Source: Tritrichomonas musculus
Lineage: Eukaryota > Parabasalia > Tritrichomonadida > Tritrichomonadidae
Assembly (NCBI GenBank): GCA_039105265.1
Contig: JAPFFF010000009.1
Location: 5,456,001 to 5,520,000, forward strand
Reading direction: 5' to 3'
Length of the DNA stretch: 64,000 bases
In this document: piece by piece, positions 20,497-32,800 of the stretch
Layout of the letters: every line of letters begins with the position of its first letter
Numbering within the stretch: position 1 is the first letter of the stretch
Program-made: the position numbers and the translations under genes
The notes under the pieces: generated by a model
Told to the model about the DNA's origin: nothing
What the model saw: only the letters and a program-made list of their open reading frames with translations
Databases searched by the model: none

Positions 20497-20874
20497 TAAT
20501 TAAGTTGATCAATAAAGCAAAAAATACAACCTTAACCAATTTTTTTTTTTTTTTGAATTTAAAAAATTTTGCTAAAATAATCAAAACAAATCAGAATATG
20601 AGGATTTCAAGAGTAGATGCAACTCACGGAGATGTTATTTTCAAAAAGTTTGTTTTTCTGAGGTTTATGCAATTTTTTTTGAGAGAGTTGCACCTACTCT
20701 GGATTTCATTATTTTCAATTAAAATGAATTATAACGTCAATGCATTTTGAAATTAATAAAGTTAACCATCAAAACACTCACAATTTACATACGTTTTTAC
20801 GTTTTTTAAGAAAAGTTCGTTAATCTCCAATTTTAAAATTCAAATAATTCAATTAGATTAAAGATTAAAAAAAA
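20497..20874. other. divergent intergenic region with a hairpin-forming repeat
   Basis: Separates two divergently transcribed genes. It holds the inverted repeat described at 20610-20700. A short plus-strand open frame runs through it (20505-20750) but is only the hairpin and T runs read as codons. Confidence 0.55.
20610..20700. repeat. inverted repeat, 16-bp arms
   Basis: AGAGTAGATGCAACTC (20610-20625) and GAGTTGCACCTACTCT (20685-20700) are inverted complements with one mismatch, with a 59-base loop. GGATTTCA occurs just outside both arms in direct orientation (about 20602 and 20701), like a short target duplication. It may be a tiny non-autonomous element or a regulatory hairpin. Confidence 0.6.
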
Positions 20875-23487
20875 ATGAATACAAATCAATCTAATCTTGA
20901 ATCACAAATGAATGGAATTGTAGACAAACTTAATAACGCTAGCGAACAAAATAGCCAAGAAGACGAATCAAACTCTAATCAAGAAGAAAATTTAGATGAA
21001 GATAACGATAGTGAAAATACTCAAGGAAGAGACGAACAAGAAGAAGCGGATAATCAAGACGAAACAGATGATCAAGAAGAAGCAGATAATCAGGAAGAAG
21101 CAGATGATCAGGAAGAAGCAGATGATCAGGAAGAAGCAGATGATCAGGAAGAAGCAGATGATCAGGAAGAAGCAGATGATCAAGAAGAAGCAGATAATCA
21201 GGAAGAAGCAGATAATAAGGAAGAAGCAGATAATAAGGAAGAAGTAGATAATAAGGAAGAAGCAGATGACCGAGAAGAATCAGATAATCAAGAAGAAAAA
21301 AACAATCAAGAAGGAGCTGACAATCAAGAGGATGAAGAACATGAAGATACAACTGACCAAGAAGATACTGACGATCAACTTGATATTCCCGATCAAGAAG
21401 AAATAGATGCCCAAAATAATTCTGATGATCAAGAAGATATATACAACAAAGAAGAATTATCTGGAGAAGAAGATTTTGATGACCGTCAAGGATTAAATAT
21501 TCAACAATTAAATAAATTAATGTATCAAGAAGAAGAGGATGAAAATTCAAAAGATGAAAATGACGAAAATACTTCTGGTCAGGGCGATTCAATTATTAAT
21601 TTTAATCCTGAACTTCCACCTGCATTTACTGAAGAATATACTTTGCTTGCAATGAAGCAATTGGGGATAAAACCAAATGATCTCCAATATCCAACCGAAA
21701 TGGTTTTAAATGAGTACTCACGCAATCCACAAATTCGCCAAGTTGTCAGAAAATCTTTGGTAAAAGATGCTAATGCACTAATTGAAGATGTCAAAAAACA
21801 AAGAGAAGTTATTATCAAACGTGAAAAAGATGCTCAAAGAGAATCTCAACAAAATTCTCAATTACAAGGCACTCATGATAATAAGTCGGTAGTTTCCACA
21901 AATACAATCAATTCTAATAAGAGTAGAACAAACAATGCGAATACTGATGATAAGATCCAAGAAGAAATCGAACAAATGCAGCAAAAGCAAAAAAAGAATG
22001 TCGAACTTCTTTTGATACAAGTTTTAAAGGACGAAGAAAATATGCAAGCTGAAAAAGATCGTAAACAAAAAGAAATAGAACGTCAACAAAAACGTAAAAG
22101 AGAGCTCCAAGAAAATAAAAAAAAATCACAAGAAGAATTGCAAAAGAAAAAAGAAATACATAAACAATGTGAACAAACAAGAAAAGAAAAAGAAGAAGAG
22201 GAAAAAAGACAAAAAGAAAAAAGATTAGCTGAACATCGAGCTAGAATTGAAAGGGAAAAACAAGAGAAACAACGCCGCCTTGAAGAACAAAAACAGCAAA
22301 GAAAGCAATATCTTGAAGAGCAACGAAAGGTTCAACCAGTTCCTACCATTGAAATTATGTCAGAAGAAGATAAAATTAAAAAAGCAATCTCAAAACAACA
22401 AAAAGCTGAAGTTAATTTAGCTAATTTCAGAGAAAGGAAACAAAAAGAAAGAGAAGAAAAGAGAAACAAAGAAGAACAAAAAATGTATCAATTTCAATTA
22501 AAGAAGCAACAACTCGAAGAAGAAAAGGAAATAAAAGCAGAAATGGTCAGAAAAAGGAATGATGCAGCAACTGAGCGTTACAGACAACTTGAAAAACAAA
22601 AACAAGAAAAAGTTTCAAATTCAATGAGTGACTACAACGCCAATCAAGAAAAAATTAAAAAGAAAATGGCTCAAGCTCAACGAAAGGAAGAAAGATTAAA
22701 TCGACAAAGAATGAAAGAAATTGAACAAATGGAACAAAAAATGCAAAAAAATCAAGAGAGATTGCAAGATCAAAGACAACTCAAAGCTGTTCAAATGCGT
22801 CTCAAACATGAAAGAAAAGCAGCGGCCGTTAAAAGAGCCGAAAGACGAAGAGAAGCTCAAAATGAGCAATTAAAAGAGAAATTCGATCGAAGAGCTCAAA
22901 CCTACGAAGAAATTCAACGCGAGAAAGAAAGACAGAGAATTTTGATGATTAGAAAAAGAAACGAGCTCAATCAACAAAATGTACAATTAAAGAAGGAAAT
23001 GGCAGACATTAAACTTCTTGACGATGAAAAGAGATCAGCAGCCGTTAGAAAACTTGCTGAACAATACGGAATCAGTATCGAAGAATTGAAAAAACGTTGC
23101 AATGGACCAAGTGATTCGCAATCACTTCATTCATCTCTTTCTCATCTTCCACCATTAAATAATACAAATCCAAATAAACCAGTGAATAATCAAATTGTTA
23201 ATAATCAAAAGAAAAATAACTCAGCAGGTGATACAAATAGAGATAGTAATAGTAAAATTAAAGATAGCAATGATAACGAAACAGACAACGGCTCTGCTGG
23301 CAGCGGAGGCCCAGCTAAATTGGATGTTGCCAAAAATATAAATACACTAACAAACAATAAAAATAAACAAGGAGGTACAACTAATCAATCAGCAAGAGTT
23401 CAACAGCCAAATAAAGCAAATCGTAGACCAGCCCCTAGAAATAAATTGCCTCAAGTCAATAGAATGGTTGACGATTTAACCACTTAA
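20875..23487 (+). CDS. acidic-repeat coiled-coil protein (870 aa)
   Basis: Residues about 1-240 are extremely acidic, with a tandem hexapeptide QEEADD/N array. About 245-300 is a more ordered block (PPAFTEEYTLLAMKQLGI, then PNDLQYPTEMVLNEYSRNP). About 300-745 is a very long charged coiled coil rich in Gln, Lys, Glu and Arg (RIEREKQEKQRRLEEQKQQR), of a type common in basal-body, axonemal and cytoskeletal linker proteins. The C-terminal 120 residues are Asn/Ser-rich and end NKLPQVNRMVDDLTT. There is no signal or membrane segment. I infer a cytoskeletal role from composition only; no family is recognised with confidence. The ATG at 20875 is preceded by an A run. Confidence 0.75.
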   Translation: MNTNQSNLESQMNGIVDKLNNASEQNSQEDESNSNQEENLDEDNDSENTQGRDEQEEADNQDETDDQEEADNQEEADDQEEADDQEEADDQEEADDQEEADDQEEADNQEEADNKEEADNKEEVDNKEEADDREESDNQEEKNNQEGADNQEDEEHEDTTDQEDTDDQLDIPDQEEIDAQNNSDDQEDIYNKEELSGEEDFDDRQGLNIQQLNKLMYQEEEDENSKDENDENTSGQGDSIINFNPELPPAFTEEYTLLAMKQLGIKPNDLQYPTEMVLNEYSRNPQIRQVVRKSLVKDANALIEDVKKQREVIIKREKDAQRESQQNSQLQGTHDNKSVVSTNTINSNKSRTNNANTDDKIQEEIEQMQQKQKKNVELLLIQVLKDEENMQAEKDRKQKEIERQQKRKRELQENKKKSQEELQKKKEIHKQCEQTRKEKEEEEKRQKEKRLAEHRARIEREKQEKQRRLEEQKQQRKQYLEEQRKVQPVPTIEIMSEEDKIKKAISKQQKAEVNLANFRERKQKEREEKRNKEEQKMYQFQLKKQQLEEEKEIKAEMVRKRNDAATERYRQLEKQKQEKVSNSMSDYNANQEKIKKKMAQAQRKEERLNRQRMKEIEQMEQKMQKNQERLQDQRQLKAVQMRLKHERKAAAVKRAERRREAQNEQLKEKFDRRAQTYEEIQREKERQRILMIRKRNELNQQNVQLKKEMADIKLLDDEKRSAAVRKLAEQYGISIEELKKRCNGPSDSQSLHSSLSHLPPLNNTNPNKPVNNQIVNNQKKNNSAGDTNRDSNSKIKDSNDNETDNGSAGSGGPAKLDVAKNINTLTNNKNKQGGTTNQSARVQQPNKANRRPAPRNKLPQVNRMVDDLTT
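21036..21290 (+). repeat. 18-bp coding microsatellite (QEEADD repeat)
   Basis: About 14 copies of an 18-bp unit, GCAGATGATCAGGAAGAA with variants; five central copies near 21091-21180 are identical. It stays in frame and is likely length-polymorphic. Confidence 0.9.
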
Positions 23488-23801
23488 GTTTCGCTTTTTT
23501 TATATGTGATAAATTTGTTTTAATGTATGAAAAATTTTTAACTAAAAAAAAAAAAAGAATTCGAATAATCAAAAAGAATCATTCTTTTTTTTCTTTTTTT
23601 TTTTTTCAGGCAAGCTATCCTGAAGCAGATTCTTAATTATTGTAATATTGAAATTTTTGTTTTTTTATCCATCATTAGACTAAATAAATAAATAAAAAGA
23701 TACAGAGAAGAGTCTGATAATTATATTTATTAATAAAAAAAAAAGTTAAAAATTTTTTTAAGATTCGAGTATTTTTTAAATACTCAAAAGTTAAATTTCT
23801 T
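23488..23801. other. convergent intergenic DNA
   Basis: 3' flanks of the acidic-repeat gene (+) and the dynein gene (-), with several A and T runs of 10-13 bases. Nothing else seen. Confidence 0.6.
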
Positions 23802-26800
23802 TTAAAGAGCCTTTGGCTGAAGAACGAGAGCTGGATTACGAACAGTCCACCAGAGCTTAGATTTCTCATCACTGACTGGCAAGACGCAATCGAAGACAGG
23901 CCTCTTCTTTGAAATTGTCATGAAAGAAGACACGAGGATTCCATTAGTATCAGTTTCAAGGCTCCACGTAATGAGCATTGGCGGCAAGTTTCCAGTAACG
24001 TCGTCAGAGATAACGAATGATTTCTTATCATTACCCCATTCAGCGCAGACAGTCATTATGTTCACTACGATTAGGTCGCTTGGTGCCTTTAATTGTTTCT
24101 CGCCTACCAACACCTTCATCTTTAGTTTTTCAACGGGCCACTTGTTGATATTTGCGCACATTTGCTTTGATGCAGCGAGAAGAGATTCAGGAGACTTGAG
24201 CAAACCGAGGTTCATTGTTGAACGACCCAAGTTTGGATCATTGAGAGCGTTATTAATATGATTGATTCTGCTCGAGAAATCATCAATCCAAGTGTTCAGA
24301 TCGCCAGTGATAAAGTTGTGCTTGTTCCAAGCTTCAGGCACGTTAGCTCTCTCAAGATCTTCAATGATTTTAGTGTCCTTTTGCGTAAGTGCATCACCTT
24401 GGTTGAATGCAACAAGAATTTCTTGAATATCGTCAAGAATAAGTTTTCTTCCTTTCTTAAGTGAAGAGGCTTCATCGTAAATAACAGTTGCAATCATGTT
24501 TTCTCCTCCATTCACAGCATGCTTTTGGTCACCAACTTTAGGAATCTCTACAACTTCAAGTGGCGTCAACTTCTCTCTCCACTGCTCAAGAAGCATTTGG
24601 ACAAATGATGACCTCTTCGATTCTGATCTGCCTCCTTCAGAGCCAGCTGTAACATTAAGAATGTGCTGAAGTGTTTCGTTACCTTGCTGAATGAAGAGGA
24701 ATTTACCACTTTGCTTGGGAAGCCATATCAATTCTGGGCTTTCATCGGCTGGAAGTGAATCGACCCATTCTTTGAACTCGTTGAGGTTGTTGATCTCTGG
24801 AACTTTGATCAGGTTCTCGCCAATGATTGCATTTGGCATGAACATCAATTCAGCCATTGCTTTGAGAACTCGCTGATCGCTTGGAATGTCAACACGCCCT
24901 CCATAGACACAGTTCGAGATAAGATAGCGAATGGCTGTCCATGGGAACTGATCCTCTGGAAGATGAGAACGTCCTGATGCTGCCTGTTCAAGCCATCTGA
25001 TGCCAATCTGAGTAGCAAATTTAAGATCAGCATCATTGAATTCGTATTTCTTGGCCCAGCCGAGTGGTTCGAATCTAAGACGTTCGATAGTTGCTGCATG
25101 AAGCCATAAGAAGTTCATGACAAGCTTCCTCCTTTCTTGTGGAATTGAAGGCCATTGGAAGCCGTTTGTTTCAACACGTCTTAAGTTGGCACGGACACCT
25201 GTCGCACTTTCAAAGACAATTACTCGGCATGACCTGAAAACAGCAGATCCAACTTTAGGATTAATTTCGGATGTCATGAAGATTCTGAATTCAGGCTTTG
25301 CACGCAAGTTTGCAAGTGTTTTGACAAAGTTACGTGTCCAAAGTGGCGCTAAATGGACGTTCTTGATGATGACCCAATTTCCTTTGGCAGCAGCTGTTTG
25401 GACTGTTTGTTCAATGATGCTGTATGTGTCAGCTGCACCAACAGCTACTGATTCTGTTGGACGAACACCAAGGCTTTCAACTCTGTCACTTGGATCATGA
25501 CCAACTGATGCTACAAGAAGAAGTGGAACTGTTGGTTCTGTGTCCTTGGAAATATTGACAATATCAAGAGGTGGAATATCATCAATGTTGTACTGCATTG
25601 CATTCTTAACGAAAATTCGAGAAGCCGAAACAATTCTATCTGGTCTGGAACGTCTCATTATTGCAATGACTTTTAATGCTGAAACAGCATCAGCACCCGG
25701 CGTGTTTGAAGTCGAACCAAGCTCGTTCTTTACTTTTTCAGGAATGACTGCTTCAGGCATTGGACTATTTAACCAGTCTTGATATTCTTTCTCTTTTGTC
25801 ATCTTCATAAATGAAGGCTCGCTTCCACGGACAGTTGAACCTCTTAAAGCAAGATCAAAGAGTGCATCTTCAATAACAACACCTGAATGCTCAAGAAGAA
25901 TTTGTCCAAATCTGAAGCCAAGAACAGGCAAATCTTTATGCAACAAGGAATAAGAAACTGCTTGGAATGTTCCTTTTGTGATCAAGCTAACAAGTTCTTC
26001 TGGTGTCGCTTCAACAGCAACAATTTTATCAAAGATTGACCAGAAGAATTGCAGACTGAACTGGTAAAGATAGTGAACAACAGACATATGACGAAGTGCA
26101 AAGTAAAGAGATGTTGCAATGTCAGCAACTGGTGAGAACTGTTCAGATGTTTGTGTGATTTCTTGTAATGTTTGTCTTGTTTCAGTTGCTTTCTTTTCAA
26201 TATCAATTGATTCAGTTTTAATGTCTTCAAGGAGATGCAAAAGAGTATCGTTTTCGAGAATTTCTCCTTTTGTTGTTGAAAAGACAGTCAACATCTTTTC
26301 TTCATGCTCACGAAGCTCAACTTGCATATTTGCAAGACTTTCATGCAATTCACGTTGCCTCTTTTCAACATCAGGAAGCTTGAATTTAAGTAGTCGTGTA
26401 AGACATTGTGCACGAAGACTGAGTGATGTAACTGAGAAGTTAACAAGAACAGTCATTGATGATATTGATGGATTTGGTGCAAAATCAGTATCTCTTGTAA
26501 CAATGAATAATTGGAAGGAAGGCGAAACATCAATTTCATTATGCTTGAGTTCTAATAAAGTTCTTCCTCCTGCTTTTCTAAAGTCTCTTGTTAGAACTGG
26601 TAATACAAGTGGATCTATTTGTTCGCCATCTTCAATCAATAATGGCGATCCAAAACGAAGACATGATTCAAGATTCTTTGAGAATTTCTTATCAAGGAAT
26701 GAAGTACGAACAATGTTCTTGTTCGAGTTGATAAGATAGTTGGTGGCTTGTCCTGCTGGATCGATAATGAATGGCGTTCTTTTATCTTCTGTTGATAAGA

Positions 26801-29800
26801 TGATTGCATTTTGTATGCAAAGATCATCATTTGGCAACTCTTTAGACGTCCAATTCATCAATTGTTCTGGATCAACCATGAAATCACCGAATTGGAATTC
26901 ATCATCGAACTTGATGTTGCATTCAGATAATGTTGCTTCCCATTGAATGATTGCATCCATTCTTCTTTGCTGTTCAAGGAAGCCGGTATAGGCAACAAAT
27001 GCTGCTGAAAGTAAAGAATGACCAAGAAGGTTTGCTCTTTGTGTCTGGAAGGATGCTTGCCTTTCTTGCCATCTTTTAGTTTCATTTGTTAATGATGATA
27101 ACAAATGCTTGGCTCTGTCTAATTTGACGGAAATCTTTTCTGATTCTTTTCTTGTCTTTTCACATTCCGAAACAAGAACATTGTATTCGTTCTGAAGTTG
27201 TTGAAGTTTCCTCTTGAATTGTCTGATGGTCTTTGAAAGATCATCGTGCTGCTTTTGATAAACAGCTGCATCTTTTTCAAGATTTTCAACTTTTTGACGA
27301 AGTGGCTCTGTTCTTTCAATGATTGCAAGATACTTCAAGTTTGCATTGAGCCATTTGAATAATGGACCACATGCTTGTGATGCTCTTTGTGCTTTCTCAA
27401 GTGTTAATCCGTTGTTATCAATAAGTGTTTGAACTTTCTTGATCGTTGAAGGTGGAATAGAATCAATTTTGAAATCAACAACTTGTTTGATGAATTGATC
27501 ACCACTGATGACTTTACGAATTTCAGCCCAGTTGTCGTTCTTTTGACCAAGAAGGATAAGAACAGCTGAAAGTGTGTATTTAATGACATCTGGTGGCTGT
27601 TGAAGACGACGAATTTCATCAAGATTTGATTTCTTAATGTTAGAAACAGATGATTTAGCTTCTTCAATCATTGGAGTAACTTCGGCAAGTTCAGCAAGAG
27701 CATTCTTCTTATCAGCATCAATGATCTTTCTCTTTTCATCAAGTACAACTTTAATATTTTGTGCTTCTTGATTCTTTGCAACTGTTGCTTGGTTATCTTT
27801 AAGAATTTCTTGCATCTTGTCTTCCACAAGCTTTGTCTTCTCTTTCAATTGCTCTTGCTTAACTTTGAGCTGTTCTCCCATCTTTGCAACTTCTTTCTGC
27901 GTTTCTTCAAGCTTGGAGAGACCGTTTGAAAGATGCTGCTGTTCAGTGTTAAGCTTTTGTCTCTTATTAATGAAGATCTTGCAGAATTGATCAACAAAGT
28001 CAAAGTAGAAACGAGGAGAAACATAATTTGTAACAGGCAAAGAAGCTGATGTTTCTACGGCTGAATGATGAATCTTTAACATTGCTTCGTATTGATTATC
28101 TTCGCCTTGAAGTTCTCTTTGTTGTAAAACTTTTGTCGTGAATGATGTCAATGATGCATCAGACCATGTTCCTACCCAAATGATTCCGCAAAGAGAAATT
28201 AAAGATGGGAAGATGATATCTGTTTGGTTCATGTCAACTGTTGCTGAGTTAGTTGAATAAATAATGTGAAGATTGGATTTAACTTTCTCTAAGAAATAGC
28301 TGAAGATTGAATCTTCATTATCAAGTGGTTGTCCAGCTATTCTTGCTTGATCTTTTGTGGCTTGGAGCAATGATGCAAGTTCATCACCTGCAAATAATCC
28401 TGGAATTGTTGATTCAGCAAGGAGAACATTTAATCTCTCAGTAAAGACAGGCATGATGATATCAGAGTCTTTAATAATGAAGCAAACGTTTTGTTCAAGA
28501 GCAGCACGTAAAATCTTTCTTAAATCAGAATCAAAGTCAGCAAGCGTGTATTCTTTATGAACACGAAGTCTAAAGACTGGCATTTCACGATACCAGGCAA
28601 CAAATGAAGGTAACAATGCTTTTCCTGTTCCACTTAAACCAACAAGAAGTGTATTTCCACCTGGAACAGCAAGTCTTCTTTCAATTTTGCAAATGAGTTC
28701 AATACATTCATCAAAGAAGACAAGTCCTGAACTGTTGTTCTCTTCTTCATATAATTTCAACTTTTGTTCAAGAATTGGACGGATCTTGTCAAGCTCAGCC
28801 GGCATGTATGAATCAGAAAGAAGACGTGTGTAGCTGTATTGCGTCTGGAAGAGAGCTGAATCAGAATCAGAAAGATGCTTTAAGACGGTTTGCTGTAATG
28901 TTTCTCTAACCCAGTCTCTTTCTTCCTTTTCACTAAGTCTATCAGAGAAGATTCTGAGACCTTCATTGTACAAGAGATGAGCATTATCAAGAGCTTTACT
29001 TGATTCAAGCGCAAAGGCAAATGAATTGATCCAACCAACCAAATCACGCATGTTTGCAATGTAATGAACATTATCTGATCCTTTGAAATGCTCTCTAAAT
29101 TCTTGATAGAATTCGCATGCAATCTCGCATACTTCGTCTTGCGAAGTACAAACGGTGTTGGACAAAAGACTCCTGATAATTGGTCTAATTGCATCAATTG
29201 GTGGATGTTCATAATAAATGACTGATGCATGTCTTAAGAAACGTGTGCTAAGCTTAACACGTCCATAATAAGTTGGTGGCGTGCAAAGACCAGAGAATGA
29301 AATAAGTTCAAGTTGAATCCATTCACGACGATAAGGATGCCAAAATCCTTTCAATTCAAGAAGTTGTCTTAAGAATTCAACAACACGTTGTGTTCCATAC
29401 TTATCTAGGGATGGAAGGTTCAAATTGACACATTCAAAGACAATGAATGTATTGGCTGATTTTGGCTTCAATTTGGTTCCTGCTGATGATTTAATGTAAC
29501 CACAAAATTGCTCTAATGTTTGAAGAACGAAATCAATTGATGAACAATTTGAGAAGTTCAAACGAATGGTTGACATTTCAGTGAATAATCCAAGTGATGC
29601 TTGCAAGATGGATTGCTTGCCAACACCGTTTGGACCACAAAGGATGACTGCATGATCACCAATGGTAGCCATTTGAACAATTTTCCTTGTGATTTCAGTA
29701 GAAGTTGTTGGAACAAATTCATCTGAACCTTTCTCGAAGTGGAATTCTTCAACTGGCTGCCAATCTTCAAGTTCATCAGAGATGACAACCTTTGATAAGT

Positions 29801-32800
29801 TGGAGGAAGGCATGATTGGTCCAAGGTTAGGATCTTCTCTAAACATTGTATCTAATTTTTCACGGAAATCATGATTGAATGGCAAAGCAAATGCCCAGTA
29901 AGTTGCAAATAAAGTTGCTTTTTGAAGATAAGTTTCACTTGGTTGTTGTTGTCTGAAAGAAGAAACAAAAGATGCTGACAACAAAGAGAAAAGTGTTGAA
30001 ATGCATGATGCTGGTGGCAATTCCATTACAGCATTCTTTGAATTTGCCTTCCAAAATGCTGAACAGACAGCGAGTGCGTCATATAATGTTGGCGATGCAA
30101 TATCAGAGAATTTCTTTTGCATTTCAATCATGTCTGGCACAGGAACATCAATGAATTCGTTAAACATGACATGCGTTGGTGTAATAATTGGTTCATGGAT
30201 CAAGTTATGAATATGATATTTGACAATTTCATCAAATTTAAGTGTGTTTTGTGAGAAGAAGACAATACCACAACGAGAGACAGTAGCTGGTGTTGCATAA
30301 TTCAAGTTTTCGACTTCGAAAACAATTCTTACATTTGGTGGAAGTGCAATACGCTCACCATTTGGCAAAGTAAGAAGTTTGTTATCATCAAGAACAGAGT
30401 TAAGGTTTTCAACCCATTCTGGATCAACGTCACCATCGAAAACAATCCAATGTCTCTTGCTCATTTCTCCACGTTGGTTGTCAACAATTGTTCTTAAGAT
30501 TCTGGTGAAGACACCATCGGTCCATTCTCTTGTTACTGGATCAAGACATCCGAAAAGAGTATCTTTAGTGACTGATTTAGGATTAATAACATATGATTCA
30601 CTTTCTTGCTTATCAAGAATTGACAATACTTTAAGAAGGATTGTTCGCGCTGATGTCTTTCCTGTAGCTGATGGTCCAACAAGCATGAAACCGTGTGAAA
30701 TTTGTTGGATGTAATAAAGCTGAATGATCTTATTGACCCAAATTTCAGAATCAATCCATCCAACCTTTTCTGCTTCTTGATGAAGAATGTCAAGCAATTC
30801 TTCTTGTGAAATTTGCTCTGGTTTGACTCCTGGGAAGACGTCATCAATAAGACGCTGAAGACGAGTAAGATCGTGTGCAAGAAGCTTGGGGAATAATGCA
30901 TTAACAATTGACGAAATAAGAAGTTTAGATTCAACTTCTTCTCTCTTTTCATCTTCTCTGATTTGCCTCTGACGAATAAGTTGGCCTGCATTTGTAAGAA
31001 CGGATTTCATGGCACGAAGACCAAAATCATAGTGAGTTTGATGACTCAATGATTCTTTAGACATGGAGAACAAGGCAACAAATTTTGGAGCTAAACTTTC
31101 GGCACTTGAGAAACCTTGTGAGAAAAGTAAAACTTCTGTGATGAGTTCTGTATCTGGTCTGTTCATTGCCATTGTTCTGAACAATTGCTTCAAGTTGTCT
31201 GGAAGTTCGACACGTCCTGCATAGCCAGGGTTCATTGTGATGAAGATACCAATTGACTGATTCAATGGCGCTTTCTTTCCAAGAATTTGGATGGATGGTT
31301 GATTTGCTTTCAAACCTGTCTGAATTGTTTGAATTTGCTGTGAAACTGCAGAAAGCATTTGTTCATCAAGACGGTTGAATTCATCAAAGCAACCCCATGA
31401 ACCACAATGGCAAAGACCGACAAAAATACGTCCCATCGCTTTAAAGTCAAAGGTTTCATCACAGTTGAAAACAAGAACATGACGACCTAAATGGTGACCC
31501 ATGTTCTTAACTGTTTCTGTCTTTCCTGTTCCTGCTGGACCAAATGGCGAACCTCCCATTTTGGCGAATAATGCTTGTGCCATGGTTAAGTAAACACGAT
31601 CAGTTAAAGGAGTTCTAACAAGAGAAGGGGTAAGACCTAAATATTCGAATCCATAATTAAATGATGCATCACCAATTTTGGCAAGTAATTCACCATTTGA
31701 TTTATCATGATAGAAACGAAGGAAGTGGGTCCATTCAAAGGCACCAATTGAGTTAATTCCTTCGAGTTCTCTTGTTAAGTTACGATGATGAACACATTCA
31801 GTGATAAGTTGTTGAACTGTGTGGCGAGAAGCAACTGATAAGTTTGTAAAAACAAGTTGACTGAGTAAATTAATGAAATTAATGATCTCTTTAACAGCAT
31901 CTGGAATTGTTGATTTAGAAATATGTTCTTCAGTCATCATTGTTGAAACAACAAAGAAGGACAATAAAACAACTTGGGCTGGATTCTCTTCAATGAACTC
32001 TTTGAGCTTATCGAGAGACATATTTTGCCAAAATTCGAGGAATTTTCCAGCTGATTTCAAAACCATGCCCTTTAATGAAGAACGCATTTCCTTTTCAATG
32101 TCACTAAGAGTTTGATAAATGGCAGTGCCAATATTAACGGGCTTTGAAAATGGAACTTCTTCGCCTTCGCTGCAATTCATTGCAATAACGCTGTTCTTTT
32201 CATCAACTTTAACGCCTGCCAAACCTTCAAACATTTTACCAAAGTGTCTTTGAATTTCTGTGATTGCAGATGATTTACCAATAATTTCAAGTAAGTCTTC
32301 ATCTCCGATGAAGAAGAATCTTGGGAAGAATGAACGTTGCTTTTCAAGATAATCACTAAGTTCTTTCTGAAGAACTAAAAGTGATTCATTTAATTGTTGT
32401 AATGTAGTTCCAACATTTTGAATTGTTGTGATTTTCATAACAACCTTTAATTGAGCTGCTCTTTTTGTTAATGTTGCAAATTCTTTCTCAGACTTCTTGA
32501 AGTTTGCTGTTGCTTTTCCGAGAATTGATCTAATATCAGGAGAGTTGAAAACACCTTCCAAGTAAATAAATCTTCTTTGAACATCAAGCCATTCATCTAA
32601 AAGAACTTGAAGTTGGTTGAGCCTGTTTTCCCATGATGTTGCTTGTTCACGGAAAACATGGAAGAAAGGAGAAGTTTGCATTGTTGATAATGAGTTCAAA
32701 TGATCAGATATGTTTGTTAATATAACATCCCAGCTTTTAATAAGGTTCATCTTTCCTTTGTAATCTGAAAATTCGAATTCAAGAGTATTCCAAATATTAT

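Noticed and set aside
20505-20750. Plus-strand 81-codon frame between two divergent genes
   Set aside because: It spans T runs and a non-coding inverted repeat; composition is not protein-like.
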